A stretch of 64,000 nt of DNA, taken from Methanobrevibacter sp. (lineage in GTDB: Archaea; Methanobacteriota; Methanobacteria; Methanobacteriales; Methanobacteriaceae). Below, in pieces: positions 26,601 to 35,985 of the stretch. The stretch covers positions 1 through 64,000 of the forward strand of contig NZ_SUTI01000006.1 of NCBI RefSeq assembly GCF_015062985.1, written 5' to 3'. Position 1 is the first letter of the stretch; the number at the start of each line of letters is the position of its first letter. The notes under the pieces were generated by a model, which worked only from the letters and a program-made list of their open reading frames with translations, was not told where the DNA came from and made no database searches. The translations under genes and the position numbers were made by a program.

Positions 26601-28016
26601 TTACCCTTTTATAAATTTTAATGCATCACAATTTTTAATTACAACATCCCCTTCCTTTTTAAATCCCATTGATTTAAAAAATGAAATTGAACGGACATTG
26701 TCTTTTTTAATATAAGCAACAACTTTTCCATCAATTAATTTTAGGCCTTCTGATAACAATATTTTTGACAAACCGAGGCCCCTATATTTTTTATTTAAAC
26801 TAATACTGATAACGGGATATTTTTCATCAAAATCTAATCTTAATTGACCAATCAAATCAGTTTCATACTCTAAAACATGAAATTTTACTGAATCGTCATT
26901 TAAAATATTATTAAACCACTTTTTGTGATCTTCTAATTGAATTTTTTCCGAATTGAATGAACTTTTACGGACATCATCATCATTTGCAATTTCAAATATT
27001 TTTAAACAATCCTCTTTTTGAATGGACCTAAATGTTGAATTATTTTTATAAAACTCATTTAGAATGTTTTTAACAATTTTCAGAGACCCTTTACCATTTA
27101 CGGCCTGAATACCCAATAATCTTTTATCAAAACGAATCCCATTATCTTGTAAATAATTTATTCTGTCTAAAATATTATCTAAAAGATTATCATCATTCCA
27201 ACAACCGGCATATTCAATAAAACCCTGATTTATCCAATTTTTAATATTATTTTTCTGATTATCAATAATGCCAATAGCCACTGTTGGAACACCAATACAT
27301 GCAAGTTCATATAATGTTTGACCACTGGCAGAGATAGCTAAATCAACAGAACTCATTGCATTAATAATTTCATCAGAATCCGGAGAGTAAATTAACTCAA
27401 CATGATTATTTTTTAAGGATTCAATCTCATGAGTGTTTTTAAAGCTATCTGCAATTATGACCTTCTTATTAACTTCGGGAAAATTCTCATTTAACAATTT
27501 TAATATTTTTGGAGTTAAATTTCTTAAATCATTGCCACCCAGGGTAATTAAAATATTTTCAATGGAATCATTTATTTTTAATTTTTGAATGTTCCAAAAA
27601 TCATTTCTCAATGGAATAAATTCACTTCCAACCAAATAAGTTATATCTCCCCTTTCCAAATAACCCATAGCGGAAGTATCCAATGTTCCATTAACTACAA
27701 TTCCTTTCGGATAATCTAAACGATTATTATCATCAATATAAACACATAATGATGAATTTTTAGAAATTTCATTATAAAAAGTCAAATCTGCCAAATAAGA
27801 ATCAATAACAATAATATCTGCTTTAAAAGATTTATTTAACCAATCGGTAATTTCTACAGGAATATCCGGAACAATAGATTTTATTGATTCATCACCATTT
27901 ACGATGAACCTTGGGGAAATATTATAATGTTCAAAAGCTTGATAAATAGAACTGCATCTAGCTACATGACCATATCCGTAATCTTTTCCACCTTCTGTTA
28001 AAATTACCACTTTCAT
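26601..28016 (-). CDS. pseG: Fused PseG nucleotide-sugar hydrolase and PseH N-acetyltransferase
   Basis: About 471 residues; start taken at ATG 28016. Residues 1-320 match PseG, which removes UDP from the 2,4-diacetamido sugar: GGKDYGYGHVARC at the start and the GT-B-like ASGQTLYELACIGVPTVA near 235. Residues 330-471 are a GNAT acetyltransferase: FRSIQKEDCLKIF, the acetyl-CoA loop KKYRGLGLSKILL near 415, then NVRSISFFKSMGFKKEG. This supplies the 4-N-acetylation of PseH. The two consecutive pathway steps, separate genes in Campylobacter and Helicobacter, are on one chain here. Confidence 0.88.
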   Translation of the reverse strand: MKVVILTEGGKDYGYGHVARCSSIYQAFEHYNISPRFIVNGDESIKSIVPDIPVEITDWLNKSFKADIIVIDSYLADLTFYNEISKNSSLCVYIDDNNRLDYPKGIVVNGTLDTSAMGYLERGDITYLVGSEFIPLRNDFWNIQKLKINDSIENILITLGGNDLRNLTPKILKLLNENFPEVNKKVIIADSFKNTHEIESLKNNHVELIYSPDSDEIINAMSSVDLAISASGQTLYELACIGVPTVAIGIIDNQKNNIKNWINQGFIEYAGCWNDDNLLDNILDRINYLQDNGIRFDKRLLGIQAVNGKGSLKIVKNILNEFYKNNSTFRSIQKEDCLKIFEIANDDDVRKSSFNSEKIQLEDHKKWFNNILNDDSVKFHVLEYETDLIGQLRLDFDEKYPVISISLNKKYRGLGLSKILLSEGLKLIDGKVVAYIKKDNVRSISFFKSMGFKKEGDVVIKNCDALKFIKG

Positions 28017-28017
28017 T

Positions 28018-29172
28018 TTAATCAAATTCAGAAATTACTTTGAAAAGTTTCTCTTTGACAAATTCTATATCATCATCAGATAATGTTGGATACATAGGAA
28101 TACTCATTACCCTTTTATAAAATTCTTCGCAAACAGGACATAATTCACTATCAAATCCTAATTTTTGATAATATGGTTGTTTGTAAACCGGAATATAATG
28201 TACTTGAACACCCAAACCTTCCTGTCTTAATTTTGAAAAGATTTCTTTTTTATGGTTGGTAAATTTTTCTTTTAAAAGAATAGGGTATAAATGATAAGCG
28301 GATTGCCTATTTTCCTTTTCAAGTATAACATCGAAATAAGGATTTTCGGCAAATATTTCATCATAGGTCTTGGCTATTCTCCTTCTAGCTTCAATAAACG
28401 AATTTAATTTTTTAAGTTGTGAAATACCCAATGCGCATTGAATATCAGTTATACGATAATTGAAACCTAATTCCTGCATTTCATAATACCAATCACCATG
28501 AGACTCATTAACTAAATTGTTTTTGGTTATTCCATGTGATCTGAATAACTGTAAGCGCTCATAATACTCTTCATCGTTTGTAACAATGATTCCACCTTCA
28601 CCAGTTGTAATATGTTTAACTGGATGGAAGCTGAACATTGCCATTTCAGAATACTCCAAAGATCCGATTTTTTTGCCGCCGTACACCGCACCTAACGCAT
28701 GAGCACTATCCTCAAAGAGTTTAACATCATTATCTTCAGCTATTTCGGAAAATTCTTTTAGGTCTACAGGCTGGCCAGAATAATGAACGGGAGAAATCAA
28801 TTTAGTTTTATCACTAATTTCAATTTTAGATGCATCCAAGTTACCAGTTTTGAGTTCAACATCCCCAAAGTTCACATCAGCTCCCAGGTACAATGCTGCA
28901 TTTGAAGTAGCAACAAAAGTATTTGGAGAAGTAATTACTTCATCCCCTTTTCCAATGCCTAAAGCAAAATAAGCACCATGTAACGCTGAAGTTCCTGAAT
29001 TAAAAGCTACAGCATATTTTGCACCACAATATTTAGCAATGTCTTTTTCGAATTCTTCAATTTTAGGTCCTTGAGTGATTAAAGGAGATCTGAGAGTTTT
29101 TACAACCTCTTCAATATCATCCTCATCAATAGTCTGTTTTCCATATGGTAAAAATTTAGAAATAAAAAACAC
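28018..29172 (-). CDS. pseC: UDP-4-amino sugar aminotransferase
   Basis: DegT/DnrJ/EryC1-family PLP enzyme of 384 residues that aminates the 4-keto sugar made by PseB. Family markers: FLPYGKQTIDEDDIEEVV, the SPxITQGP segment, AFNSGTSALHGAYFALGI, and the PLP lysine in FSFHPVKHITTGEGG near residue 186. GTG start at 29172; the Shine-Dalgarno there is poor, so the exact start is uncertain. The pseudaminate assignment rests on the adjacent PseB, PseG and PseI. Confidence 0.9.
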   Translation of the reverse strand: MFFISKFLPYGKQTIDEDDIEEVVKTLRSPLITQGPKIEEFEKDIAKYCGAKYAVAFNSGTSALHGAYFALGIGKGDEVITSPNTFVATSNAALYLGADVNFGDVELKTGNLDASKIEISDKTKLISPVHYSGQPVDLKEFSEIAEDNDVKLFEDSAHALGAVYGGKKIGSLEYSEMAMFSFHPVKHITTGEGGIIVTNDEEYYERLQLFRSHGITKNNLVNESHGDWYYEMQELGFNYRITDIQCALGISQLKKLNSFIEARRRIAKTYDEIFAENPYFDVILEKENRQSAYHLYPILLKEKFTNHKKEIFSKLRQEGLGVQVHYIPVYKQPYYQKLGFDSELCPVCEEFYKRVMSIPMYPTLSDDDIEFVKEKLFKVISEFD

Positions 29173-29177
29173 CCCAA

Positions 29178-30482
29178 TTAGTTTTCTTCAACAATATTAC
29201 GCTTAAATACAGGATTCACTTTTTTACCAATTAAAATACCTTCTGTAGAATCTTGTTCAATAGCCTTTTTAATATTAATCATCGCTTCTTCAGCAGCAGA
29301 TAAGAAAGCTTCAATTTCCTTTTCAGTGTGAGATAAATTGATATTATTAATTCCAACAGTTATTATTCCATTATGAATCATTGCTTGGGAGTAAATTGAA
29401 TTAATATCTAAATAATCTAAACTTCCAACATCTTCAAATTCAACACCACAGTGTGGTGGAAGTCCACTGACAAGAATAACATCCCCCAATTCATATTTTT
29501 CAATAAGCCCTTCAAGTCCTTCTTTTAACATTGTTCCTAATTTCCAAATATGATCATAGGAGCCAGGTTTTTCCAAAATTTTTAAAGCTGCAATGGATCC
29601 TGCCATAGATAATGCTTCACCACCGAATGTTGTTGAAACAAAAATTCCGTCTTCGATTTGTTTCATGATTTCTTTTTTACCTGCAACAGCTGAAATTGGC
29701 AATCCGTTACCCATGCCCTTTCCAAAAGCAGCCATATCAGGAACAACATCATATAATTCTGAAGCTCCACCTAAAGCATATCTAAAACCAGATACCACTT
29801 CATCAAATATTAAAACTGCACCATTTTTTTCTGTTAATTCTTTAACTTTCTGTAAAAAGTTGTCTTTAGGACCGTTGGCTTGAATTGGTTCTAAAATGAC
29901 GGCTGCAATTTGATTAGGATACTCATTAAAAAGTTCTTCTAATGATTCAATATTATTATATTCGAAAGTTTTTGTTAAATTTGAGATATCTTTTGGAATT
30001 CCTTTATTATTTTCGGTTGAACCAATAGACCAATCATGCATCCCATGATATCCGGATAATGCAACCAGATCTCTTCCAGTGAATGCTCTAGCTAGTCTGA
30101 TTGCAGAAGTAGTGGCGTCACCACCATTTTTGACAAACCTTACCATTTCTGCACAAGGAATAATTTCAATAACTTTTTCAGCTAATTCAACTTCAACTTC
30201 AGCTTGAAGAGAAAATGAAATTCCCTTTTCAAGTTGTTCTTTAACAGCATTATTTACTTCTTCAATATTATATCCGATTGTTATTGGACCTAATGCACAT
30301 ACAAAATCAATGAATTTATTTCCGTCCACATCATATAAATAACAGCCTTCACCTCGTTCAATAAACGCAGGAGAATCTCCTTGACAATAATATCTATATG
30401 ATTTACTGTATGTTTGAGCGCCTAACGGAGTTACTTCAACAGCTCTTTTTAATAATTCATTACTTTTTTCATAGTTTGCCAT
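29178..30482 (-). CDS. Class III (GSA-aminomutase-like) aminotransferase of the Pse operon
   Basis: 434 residues: RYYCQGDSPAFIERGEGCYLYDVDGNKFIDF, VRFVKNGGDATTSAIRLARAFTG, ILIFDEVVSGFR and the PLP-lysine region FGKGMGNGLPISAVAG near 255-270. It resembles glutamate-1-semialdehyde aminomutase, but the carbohydrate-operon setting and the N-terminal PGGxxxxxR-like start argue for a sugar or sugar-acid substrate. It has no place in the standard six-step pseudaminate route, so a side group or variant sugar is possible. GGTGATAAA precedes the ATG. Confidence 0.8.
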   Translation of the reverse strand: MANYEKSNELLKRAVEVTPLGAQTYSKSYRYYCQGDSPAFIERGEGCYLYDVDGNKFIDFVCALGPITIGYNIEEVNNAVKEQLEKGISFSLQAEVEVELAEKVIEIIPCAEMVRFVKNGGDATTSAIRLARAFTGRDLVALSGYHGMHDWSIGSTENNKGIPKDISNLTKTFEYNNIESLEELFNEYPNQIAAVILEPIQANGPKDNFLQKVKELTEKNGAVLIFDEVVSGFRYALGGASELYDVVPDMAAFGKGMGNGLPISAVAGKKEIMKQIEDGIFVSTTFGGEALSMAGSIAALKILEKPGSYDHIWKLGTMLKEGLEGLIEKYELGDVILVSGLPPHCGVEFEDVGSLDYLDINSIYSQAMIHNGIITVGINNINLSHTEKEIEAFLSAAEEAMINIKKAIEQDSTEGILIGKKVNPVFKRNIVEEN

Positions 30483-30493
30483 TTTATCACCAG

Positions 30494-31423
30494 TTAAAAA
30501 TTATTCCATTTTCTAGGATCAATTAAATAATCGTCATTTATTCTTAAACTGTCAAAATCAATATCCTCTAAAAGAGTCTTATCAAACTTATCTATGCTTT
30601 TTATATTAGTTTCTAACTCTTCAGGAGAGTTAACTCCCAAAATAGTTGAATTAATATAATTATTATAATAAACAAATACACTAGCTAATTCTGCTGCACT
30701 AACATCACATTTATTAGCAATATCTATCAAATCCTGTTTGAAAGGCTTTATTTTTTCTAAGCCTTCTGGAACATCATCAATATCGCAGGGAATGATTCCT
30801 TTCAAGAAAGTTGACCTGCTTATCAAACCGATATTATTTTCTTCCAGTTGATTTTGAATGGCATCAAAACGCCTATCAAAAATGTTGTAAGGAATTTGGA
30901 AAAAATCAACAGAACCACTGTGATTTTCTGTTATGAACTCTGTTTCCTGTAATTCATAAACTGAAACGCCGAATAAATCAATCAGGTTATCATCTTTTAA
31001 TTGATTGACTACAGTCCAAAAATCATCGTTTTTGTAAATTTCATCAACAGCTTGATGTAGTTGTAGAATAGGAACTTTATCTAATTGAAGTTTTTCTAAT
31101 GACTCTTCAACAGAATTATAAATGTTATTCTTAAAATTGGTGTAATTTAAATTATCTAAATCCTCAATCAATCTTAATTTAGTGGCTATTACAAAATTAT
31201 TTTTATAATTTTGTAAAAAATTTCCAATTTTTTCTTCACTGTCACCATACTCACGTGCCGTATCAATTAATGTGATACCATTGTCATTTGCAGTGGTGAG
31301 AATGGCATTTACTTCATCTTGAGTTTTTCTTTTAGTAAAACCATAATCAAGACCAAATTGAACAGTCCCCAATCCAAATTTAGAAATTTCATATTTTGAG
31401 TTTCTAAAATTATTCATCAACAT
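30494..31423 (-). CDS. Aldo/keto reductase of the Pse operon
   Basis: 309 residues of the AKR fold: FGLGTVQFGLDYG, the catalytic Asp/Tyr region LIDTAREYGDSEEKIG near 50-65, LQLHQ near residue 120, and FQIPYNIFDRR. Start overlaps the SpsF-like stop by 14 bases, with AGGTAG ahead of it. It lies with the class III aminotransferase and the SpsF-like gene. I cannot assign the substrate. Confidence 0.82.
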   Translation of the reverse strand: MLMNNFRNSKYEISKFGLGTVQFGLDYGFTKRKTQDEVNAILTTANDNGITLIDTAREYGDSEEKIGNFLQNYKNNFVIATKLRLIEDLDNLNYTNFKNNIYNSVEESLEKLQLDKVPILQLHQAVDEIYKNDDFWTVVNQLKDDNLIDLFGVSVYELQETEFITENHSGSVDFFQIPYNIFDRRFDAIQNQLEENNIGLISRSTFLKGIIPCDIDDVPEGLEKIKPFKQDLIDIANKCDVSAAELASVFVYYNNYINSTILGVNSPEELETNIKSIDKFDKTLLEDIDFDSLRINDDYLIDPRKWNNF

Positions 31424-32195
31424 TTCTACTACCTAAATCAACATCTTCTCTTAATGATTTTAATAAACCTTCATTTCTGGTAAATTTTGAATTAATCTCC
31501 AATAATTCAGGTTTGTCATTTAATAATTGCACTACATCATCCATTGTAAAAAAAGAATCCTCATTGAAAAGATTTTTATAAACTTCCTTTATAAAAATAA
31601 AATCTTCTTTTTCATCCAAAGTCCATCTCAAATCAGATAAATCAATGTCATTTTTTACATTACCCAATTTAAATTTATCAGGATTGTCTCGGATATATAA
31701 GGTAACATGTTCCCTTTGAGAACTTAAATTAGCATTAACCCAAGTATCCTTTAAAACATGGAAATTGAACACTTCACAATCAAGACCATCAGGATATGTG
31801 CAATCGATAACATTAGTAGTGTAATCATTATTTTCAGAAATATGTTCTTCGACAACTTTATCCACAACAAAAGGATCTATCAAAGGACAATCTGAAGTTA
31901 TCCTGATTACAATATCATCATCTTTCATATGATTATCCATTGCCGCTTGATAATACCTGTCTAAAACATCATCTTCACTACCAACAAAATAATCAATATC
32001 GTTTTCTTTACAAAAATCTATAATAGGAACGTTATTAGAATCAAAACTTGTTGCAATGATTATTTTATCAATAAAATTACTTTTATTTAGTCTTTTTACA
32101 ACGTGTTCAATGACAGGACTGCCACACAAATCCATCATTACTTTGCCGGGCAATCTTGTTGAACCCATTCTTGCTTGAATAATTGCATAAATCAC
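31410..32195 (-). CDS. SpsF-family cytidylyltransferase (probable PseF role)
   Basis: 261 residues: AIIQARMGSTRLPGKVMMDLCG (nucleotide loop), the RITSDCPLIDP metal motif near residue 97, and TYPDGLDCEVFNF. SpsF proteins replace PseF/NeuA in some nonulosonate clusters, so activation of Pse as CMP-Pse is the expected role. GTG start at 32195. It lies directly after pseB and overlaps the reductase downstream. Confidence 0.8.
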   Translation of the reverse strand: MIYAIIQARMGSTRLPGKVMMDLCGSPVIEHVVKRLNKSNFIDKIIIATSFDSNNVPIIDFCKENDIDYFVGSEDDVLDRYYQAAMDNHMKDDDIVIRITSDCPLIDPFVVDKVVEEHISENNDYTTNVIDCTYPDGLDCEVFNFHVLKDTWVNANLSSQREHVTLYIRDNPDKFKLGNVKNDIDLSDLRWTLDEKEDFIFIKEVYKNLFNEDSFFTMDDVVQLLNDKPELLEINSKFTRNEGLLKSLREDVDLGSRNVDE

Positions 32196-32203
32196 GTTAT
32201 CAT

Positions 32204-33199
32204 CTAGTAAACAATATCTATATCTTTTAAAGCTTCACGAATCTCTTCCACACTTAACCATTCAGTATTATTATCTGATGCATAGCGGAATCTGTCATCT
32301 ACTTTTTTACCGCCATCTTTGATATTGACATTCTCCCACCATTCCAATTCAGGGTAGATTACGTAATAATCATCATATTCATAAGCAGACCTTGAATCTT
32401 CAGCAGTAATCATTACTTCATGGAGTTTTTCGCCAGGCCTAATCCCAACATCTTCAAGTTCACAATCAGGAAGCATTGCTTTTGCTAAATCTGTAACTTT
32501 AAATGACGGACATTTATAAATAAATAATTCACCACCGGTTGCCTCATCAATAGCTTTTATTACCAAATCAACTGCTTCATCAAGAGTAATCCAAAAACGA
32601 GTCATTCTCATATCGGTAATTGGCAGTTTTGTTTCTCCTTCCTCAATTAATGTTTTAAAAAATGGAATTACGGAACCTCGACTTCCGCTAACATTACCAT
32701 AACGAACAACAGAAAAATGAGTATTTTTAGCCCCAACATATGCATTAGCAGCAATGAATAGTTTATCTGAAACCATTTTAGTTGCACCATAAAGATTTAC
32801 AGGATTTACTGCCTTATCAGTTGATAAAGCAACTACTTTTTCAACATCTTTATCAATAGCCACATCAACAATGTTCCTTGCACCATCAATATTAGTTTTT
32901 ATAGCTTCCAAAGGATTGTATTCACAGGCTGGAACTTGTTTTAATGCCGCTGCATGTACAATTATATCAACACCATCACAAGCTCTTGCAAATCTTTCCT
33001 TATCCCTTACATCACCTATAAAGTATCTCATTAATTCATTATGTTCTGCAAATTGTCTTTGCATTAAATATTGTTTGTACTCATCTCTTGAGTAAATAAT
33101 GATTTTTTTAGGATTAAATTGTTCTAAAACCCTTTTAGTAAATTTTTTACCAAAAGAACCTGTCCCTCCAGTAATTAAAATAACTTTATCATCTAACAT
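32204..33199 (-). CDS. pseB: UDP-GlcNAc 4,6-dehydratase (inverting)
   Basis: First step of pseudaminate synthesis: dehydration and C5 epimerisation of UDP-GlcNAc. It is 331 residues: ILITGGTGSFGKKF at residues 7-20, YSRDEYKQYLMQ, HAAALKQVPACEYNP, and STDKAVNPVNLYGATKM with the YxxxK-type active site near 140. It is first in a ten-gene operon. AGGAG precedes the ATG. It draws on the same UDP-GlcNAc pool that GlmS feeds. Confidence 0.95.
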   Translation of the reverse strand: MLDDKVILITGGTGSFGKKFTKRVLEQFNPKKIIIYSRDEYKQYLMQRQFAEHNELMRYFIGDVRDKERFARACDGVDIIVHAAALKQVPACEYNPLEAIKTNIDGARNIVDVAIDKDVEKVVALSTDKAVNPVNLYGATKMVSDKLFIAANAYVGAKNTHFSVVRYGNVSGSRGSVIPFFKTLIEEGETKLPITDMRMTRFWITLDEAVDLVIKAIDEATGGELFIYKCPSFKVTDLAKAMLPDCELEDVGIRPGEKLHEVMITAEDSRSAYEYDDYYVIYPELEWWENVNIKDGGKKVDDRFRYASDNNTEWLSVEEIREALKDIDIVY

Positions 33200-33323
33200 T
33201 AGTTTGCTCCTATTGATTAATAAAAATTCAAATAAATATTAAATATTAATATATTATTTTCTACTTAAATATTTAACATACTAAATATAATAAGTACTAT
33301 ATAAATTGAAAAATCGTGAGTTT
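33200..33323. promoter_or_regulatory. Divergent promoters for the Pse operon and the flippase
   Basis: 124 bp, almost pure A/T. A TATA box ACTATATAAA (33296-33305) lies about 20-28 bases before the flippase ATG, predicting a leaderless or very short leader. On the minus strand, TTAATATTTAAT-type TATA candidates precede the pseB ATG, which has the ribosome site TAGGAGC. Confidence 0.55.
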
Positions 33324-34754
33324 ATGAGTCAAGTACAAACAATATTCAAAAATATGAGTTGGTTATTTATTTCCCAAATTGTTGCCAGCATCTGTGCATT
33401 TATTTGGACTGTGTTAATGGCAAGATATCTTGGAGTGGATAAATATGGTATTTTTGGATTTGCTACTTCCTTAACTGCTATTTTAATGGTTACTACTGAT
33501 TTAGGATTAAATACTCATATTGTCCGACATATCGCTACCGATTATGATTCTGCACCAAAATATTTAGGTAATGCAATACCCCTGAAATGTATTTTCGGTG
33601 TAAGTACAATGATTTTAACATTAATTATTTTGATAATAATGAAAACGGATGAACTCACATTTACTGTAACCATGCTGTTCACTATTGAAATGATTATAAA
33701 AACAATAATAAACTTATTAAACGGATCATTTCAAGCATTTGAAGAAGGAAAATATCAGGGAATCGAAAATACATTATTACATATCATTTTATTAATATTC
33801 ATTTTAATTACAATATTTTACGATTTCGACATTATCGGAATTGCAATTTCATACATATTAGCAAATGCCATTGCATTTATTTACGCTTATTATGCCCTTG
33901 AAAAAAATGTTACTAAACCTAAATTCGAGCTAGATTTAGGATTTTGTAAAGAAATTACCATTTTATCACTACCTTTTGCAATCATTAGCCTATTATACAT
34001 CATATATTACTCCATAGACGTAGTTATGCTTACCAATATGGTTGGAAATTATGCTTCTGGAATCTATAATGCAACATACAAATTAATATCCGTCTTAACC
34101 TTATTTTACTCAGTTTACAGTGCAGTGATCTTCCCAGTAATGAGTAAATTTTTTAATGATGATGAATCCCTACTTTTGATAAGTTTTGAAAAATCAATAA
34201 AATATCTGATGCTTATAATTATCCCAATTGCAGTAGCAACAGTTTTATACTCAAATGATATAATACACTTAATTTATGGGCACAAATATGATGCTGCATC
34301 ATCTGTTTTATGCATTTTAATCTGGACAGTCTGTTTATTATTCATTAGTGGAGCAACCACCACATTACTAAATGCATCACATAAAGAAGTAAGTGTTACA
34401 AAAATATATGGAATAGCTGCAATATTTAACATAGCTTTAAACTTCGTCATGATTCCGTATTTCTCATATAACGGAGCTGCAATTACAACCGTTTTAAGTG
34501 ATGTTTTAATTGTTGTTATCCAAGCATATGTAATCTATAAACTAGGTCACAGACCAAACAAAAAGTTATACTTTGACATCATAAAAATAATAGCCGGATC
34601 AGCAGTCTTAGGAATTGCACTATACTTCTTAAACCTAAACATGTGGGTGGCACTTCCAGTTGGAATAATAATTTATTTTGCATCTATTTATCTATTTAGA
34701 TTCTTTGATGATGATGACACATATGTAATAAAAGAAATTATAGGAAGAAACTGA
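33324..34754 (+). CDS. Wzx-type polysaccharide flippase (MATE/MVF-like)
   Basis: A 476-residue integral membrane protein with about 12-14 helices. The N-terminus FKNMSWLFISQIVASICAFIWTVLMARYLGVDKYGIFGFATSL is the usual start of O-antigen flippases. Start placed at ATG 33324 (an in-frame TTG at 33306 lacks support). It moves lipid-linked glycan units across the membrane. Divergent from the Pse operon, it is the likely exporter of that glycan. Confidence 0.9.
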   Translation: MSQVQTIFKNMSWLFISQIVASICAFIWTVLMARYLGVDKYGIFGFATSLTAILMVTTDLGLNTHIVRHIATDYDSAPKYLGNAIPLKCIFGVSTMILTLIILIIMKTDELTFTVTMLFTIEMIIKTIINLLNGSFQAFEEGKYQGIENTLLHIILLIFILITIFYDFDIIGIAISYILANAIAFIYAYYALEKNVTKPKFELDLGFCKEITILSLPFAIISLLYIIYYSIDVVMLTNMVGNYASGIYNATYKLISVLTLFYSVYSAVIFPVMSKFFNDDESLLLISFEKSIKYLMLIIIPIAVATVLYSNDIIHLIYGHKYDAASSVLCILIWTVCLLFISGATTTLLNASHKEVSVTKIYGIAAIFNIALNFVMIPYFSYNGAAITTVLSDVLIVVIQAYVIYKLGHRPNKKLYFDIIKIIAGSAVLGIALYFLNLNMWVALPVGIIIYFASIYLFRFFDDDDTYVIKEIIGRN

Positions 34755-34975
34755 TAATACAAAAACCAAATATTAAAGAATAACCATTACTATTTATTAT
34801 AGCATTCGAATTATGTCTTGTAGTTCACTTTTTAATCAGAATGTCCAAATTCATGATATTGCAAGGGATATTCGAATATTGGAAATATTTTTGTTACTAC
34901 TTTTAATTATTAGGATCATTCTTCCTTTAAAGTAAGATTACAAATTCTTAAAGATGAAATTTGCCTAACTCTAAT
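34755..34975. other. Intergenic gap between convergent genes
   Basis: 221 bp, AT-rich. A short plus-strand frame from ATG at about 34813 would give a roughly 40-residue peptide with a hydrophobic end (LEIFLLLLLIIRIILPL), but it has no ribosome site and I do not call it. No RNA structure was noticed. Confidence 0.4.
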
Positions 34976-35641
34976 TTAATCTTTAATATAAACATTATCT
35001 TCAAAATCTTTATATAAAATTTGTGCAGATACTCTTTCTTGGATTTCACAATTAAAATTTGAAGTATTATGTGAATATTGTTTTTTCTCTACAAGAGAAT
35101 ACTGAGGATTACTTAAAAAAAGATTAGCATAATCCATTTTATAAGTAAATGTTTCTTCATTATGAACATTAATCCTTTTATAAGGATTGGTTGTATCAAA
35201 ATCTGTTATAAATAAGAATCCTCCTGTTTTTAAAATTCTATCTGCTTCAGATATGGATTTGAATAAATATTTCCTATCTACCCAAAACAGAGAAAATCCA
35301 AACATTACAATATCCATAGACTCATCATCATAAGGAAGAGAATCAGAACTCCCTTTTAATAAAACTTCATCTCCATTAAAAAATTTGTTATTTCCATCTG
35401 ATATGGCTTTTGAGGAAGGTTCAATACCTGAAACTTCACATTTTAAGTTATCCTTAAAGAAATTAAGGTTGCGACCATTACTCGCACCAATTTCCACTAT
35501 TTTAATATCTTCAAATTCATTGTTTAAAAGAAACTGGGTATAAAACAACACATCCAATCCCACATCCTCATTAAGAGCTTTTTTATTTCTTAAATAATAA
35601 GCATCCCCTTCACTTTTTAAAAAAATATCTCGGCTATACAT
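34976..35641 (-). CDS. Pseudaminic acid biosynthesis-associated methylase (TIGR03587-like)
   Basis: A 221-residue class I methyltransferase: GDAYYLRNKKA near the start, IVEIGASNGRNLNFF near residue 50, SGIEPSSKAI near 72, then SDSLPYDDESMDIVMFGF and ADRILKTGGFLFI. The GDxYxxRN start and the EIGAxNGxNL motif match the family seen in pseudaminate clusters. It is convergent with the flippase and a single gene. It probably methylates the sugar or a neighbouring group; the substrate is unknown. Confidence 0.7.
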   Translation of the reverse strand: MYSRDIFLKSEGDAYYLRNKKALNEDVGLDVLFYTQFLLNNEFEDIKIVEIGASNGRNLNFFKDNLKCEVSGIEPSSKAISDGNNKFFNGDEVLLKGSSDSLPYDDESMDIVMFGFSLFWVDRKYLFKSISEADRILKTGGFLFITDFDTTNPYKRINVHNEETFTYKMDYANLFLSNPQYSLVEKKQYSHNTSNFNCEIQERVSAQILYKDFEDNVYIKD

Positions 35642-35985
35642 ACACTTAACTATATAATTACAATATAATAATTTTATCTTGTAATCATATTGTATATTAT
35701 TGACTCAATTAACAACTGCAACAAAAATAATCGAATGACTTTCCAGAATATCCTAAAAACAGACATATTAAACTGTTTAATAATTTGTGATGCTCTTTAT
35801 AGAAACTATCCGGATCTTCCACATTTTAAAAAAAAATGCACATATCTCATTTATATTGTAATTGTCTTCTTATTTGGGTTAATGCACCTTATTTTAAGCA
35901 GGAAAAAAGCATATAATTCAAATAGTTATAGTGATTAATTTTCAAAATAATAAATGTTATATATAACTTACGAGTTATTACTTTC
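35642..35985. other. 344-bp gap; promoter of the secreted beta-helix protein
   Basis: A plus-strand frame here (ATG near 35735 to 35938) would give a peptide with one hydrophobic stretch (TYLIYIVIVFLFGLMHLIL), but it has no ribosome site and I leave it uncalled. A TATA box TTATATATAA at 35957-35966 lies about 20-29 bases before the ATG at 35986, so that mRNA should be leaderless. Confidence 0.4.

Noticed and set aside
34813..34935. About 40-residue plus-strand frame with a hydrophobic end
   Set aside because: No ribosome site, and the TATA-like sequence is too close to the ATG.
35690..35938. Plus-strand frame with one hydrophobic segment
   Set aside because: Starts at TTG, has no ribosome site or TATA box at a useful distance, and no recognisable sequence; left as intergenic.
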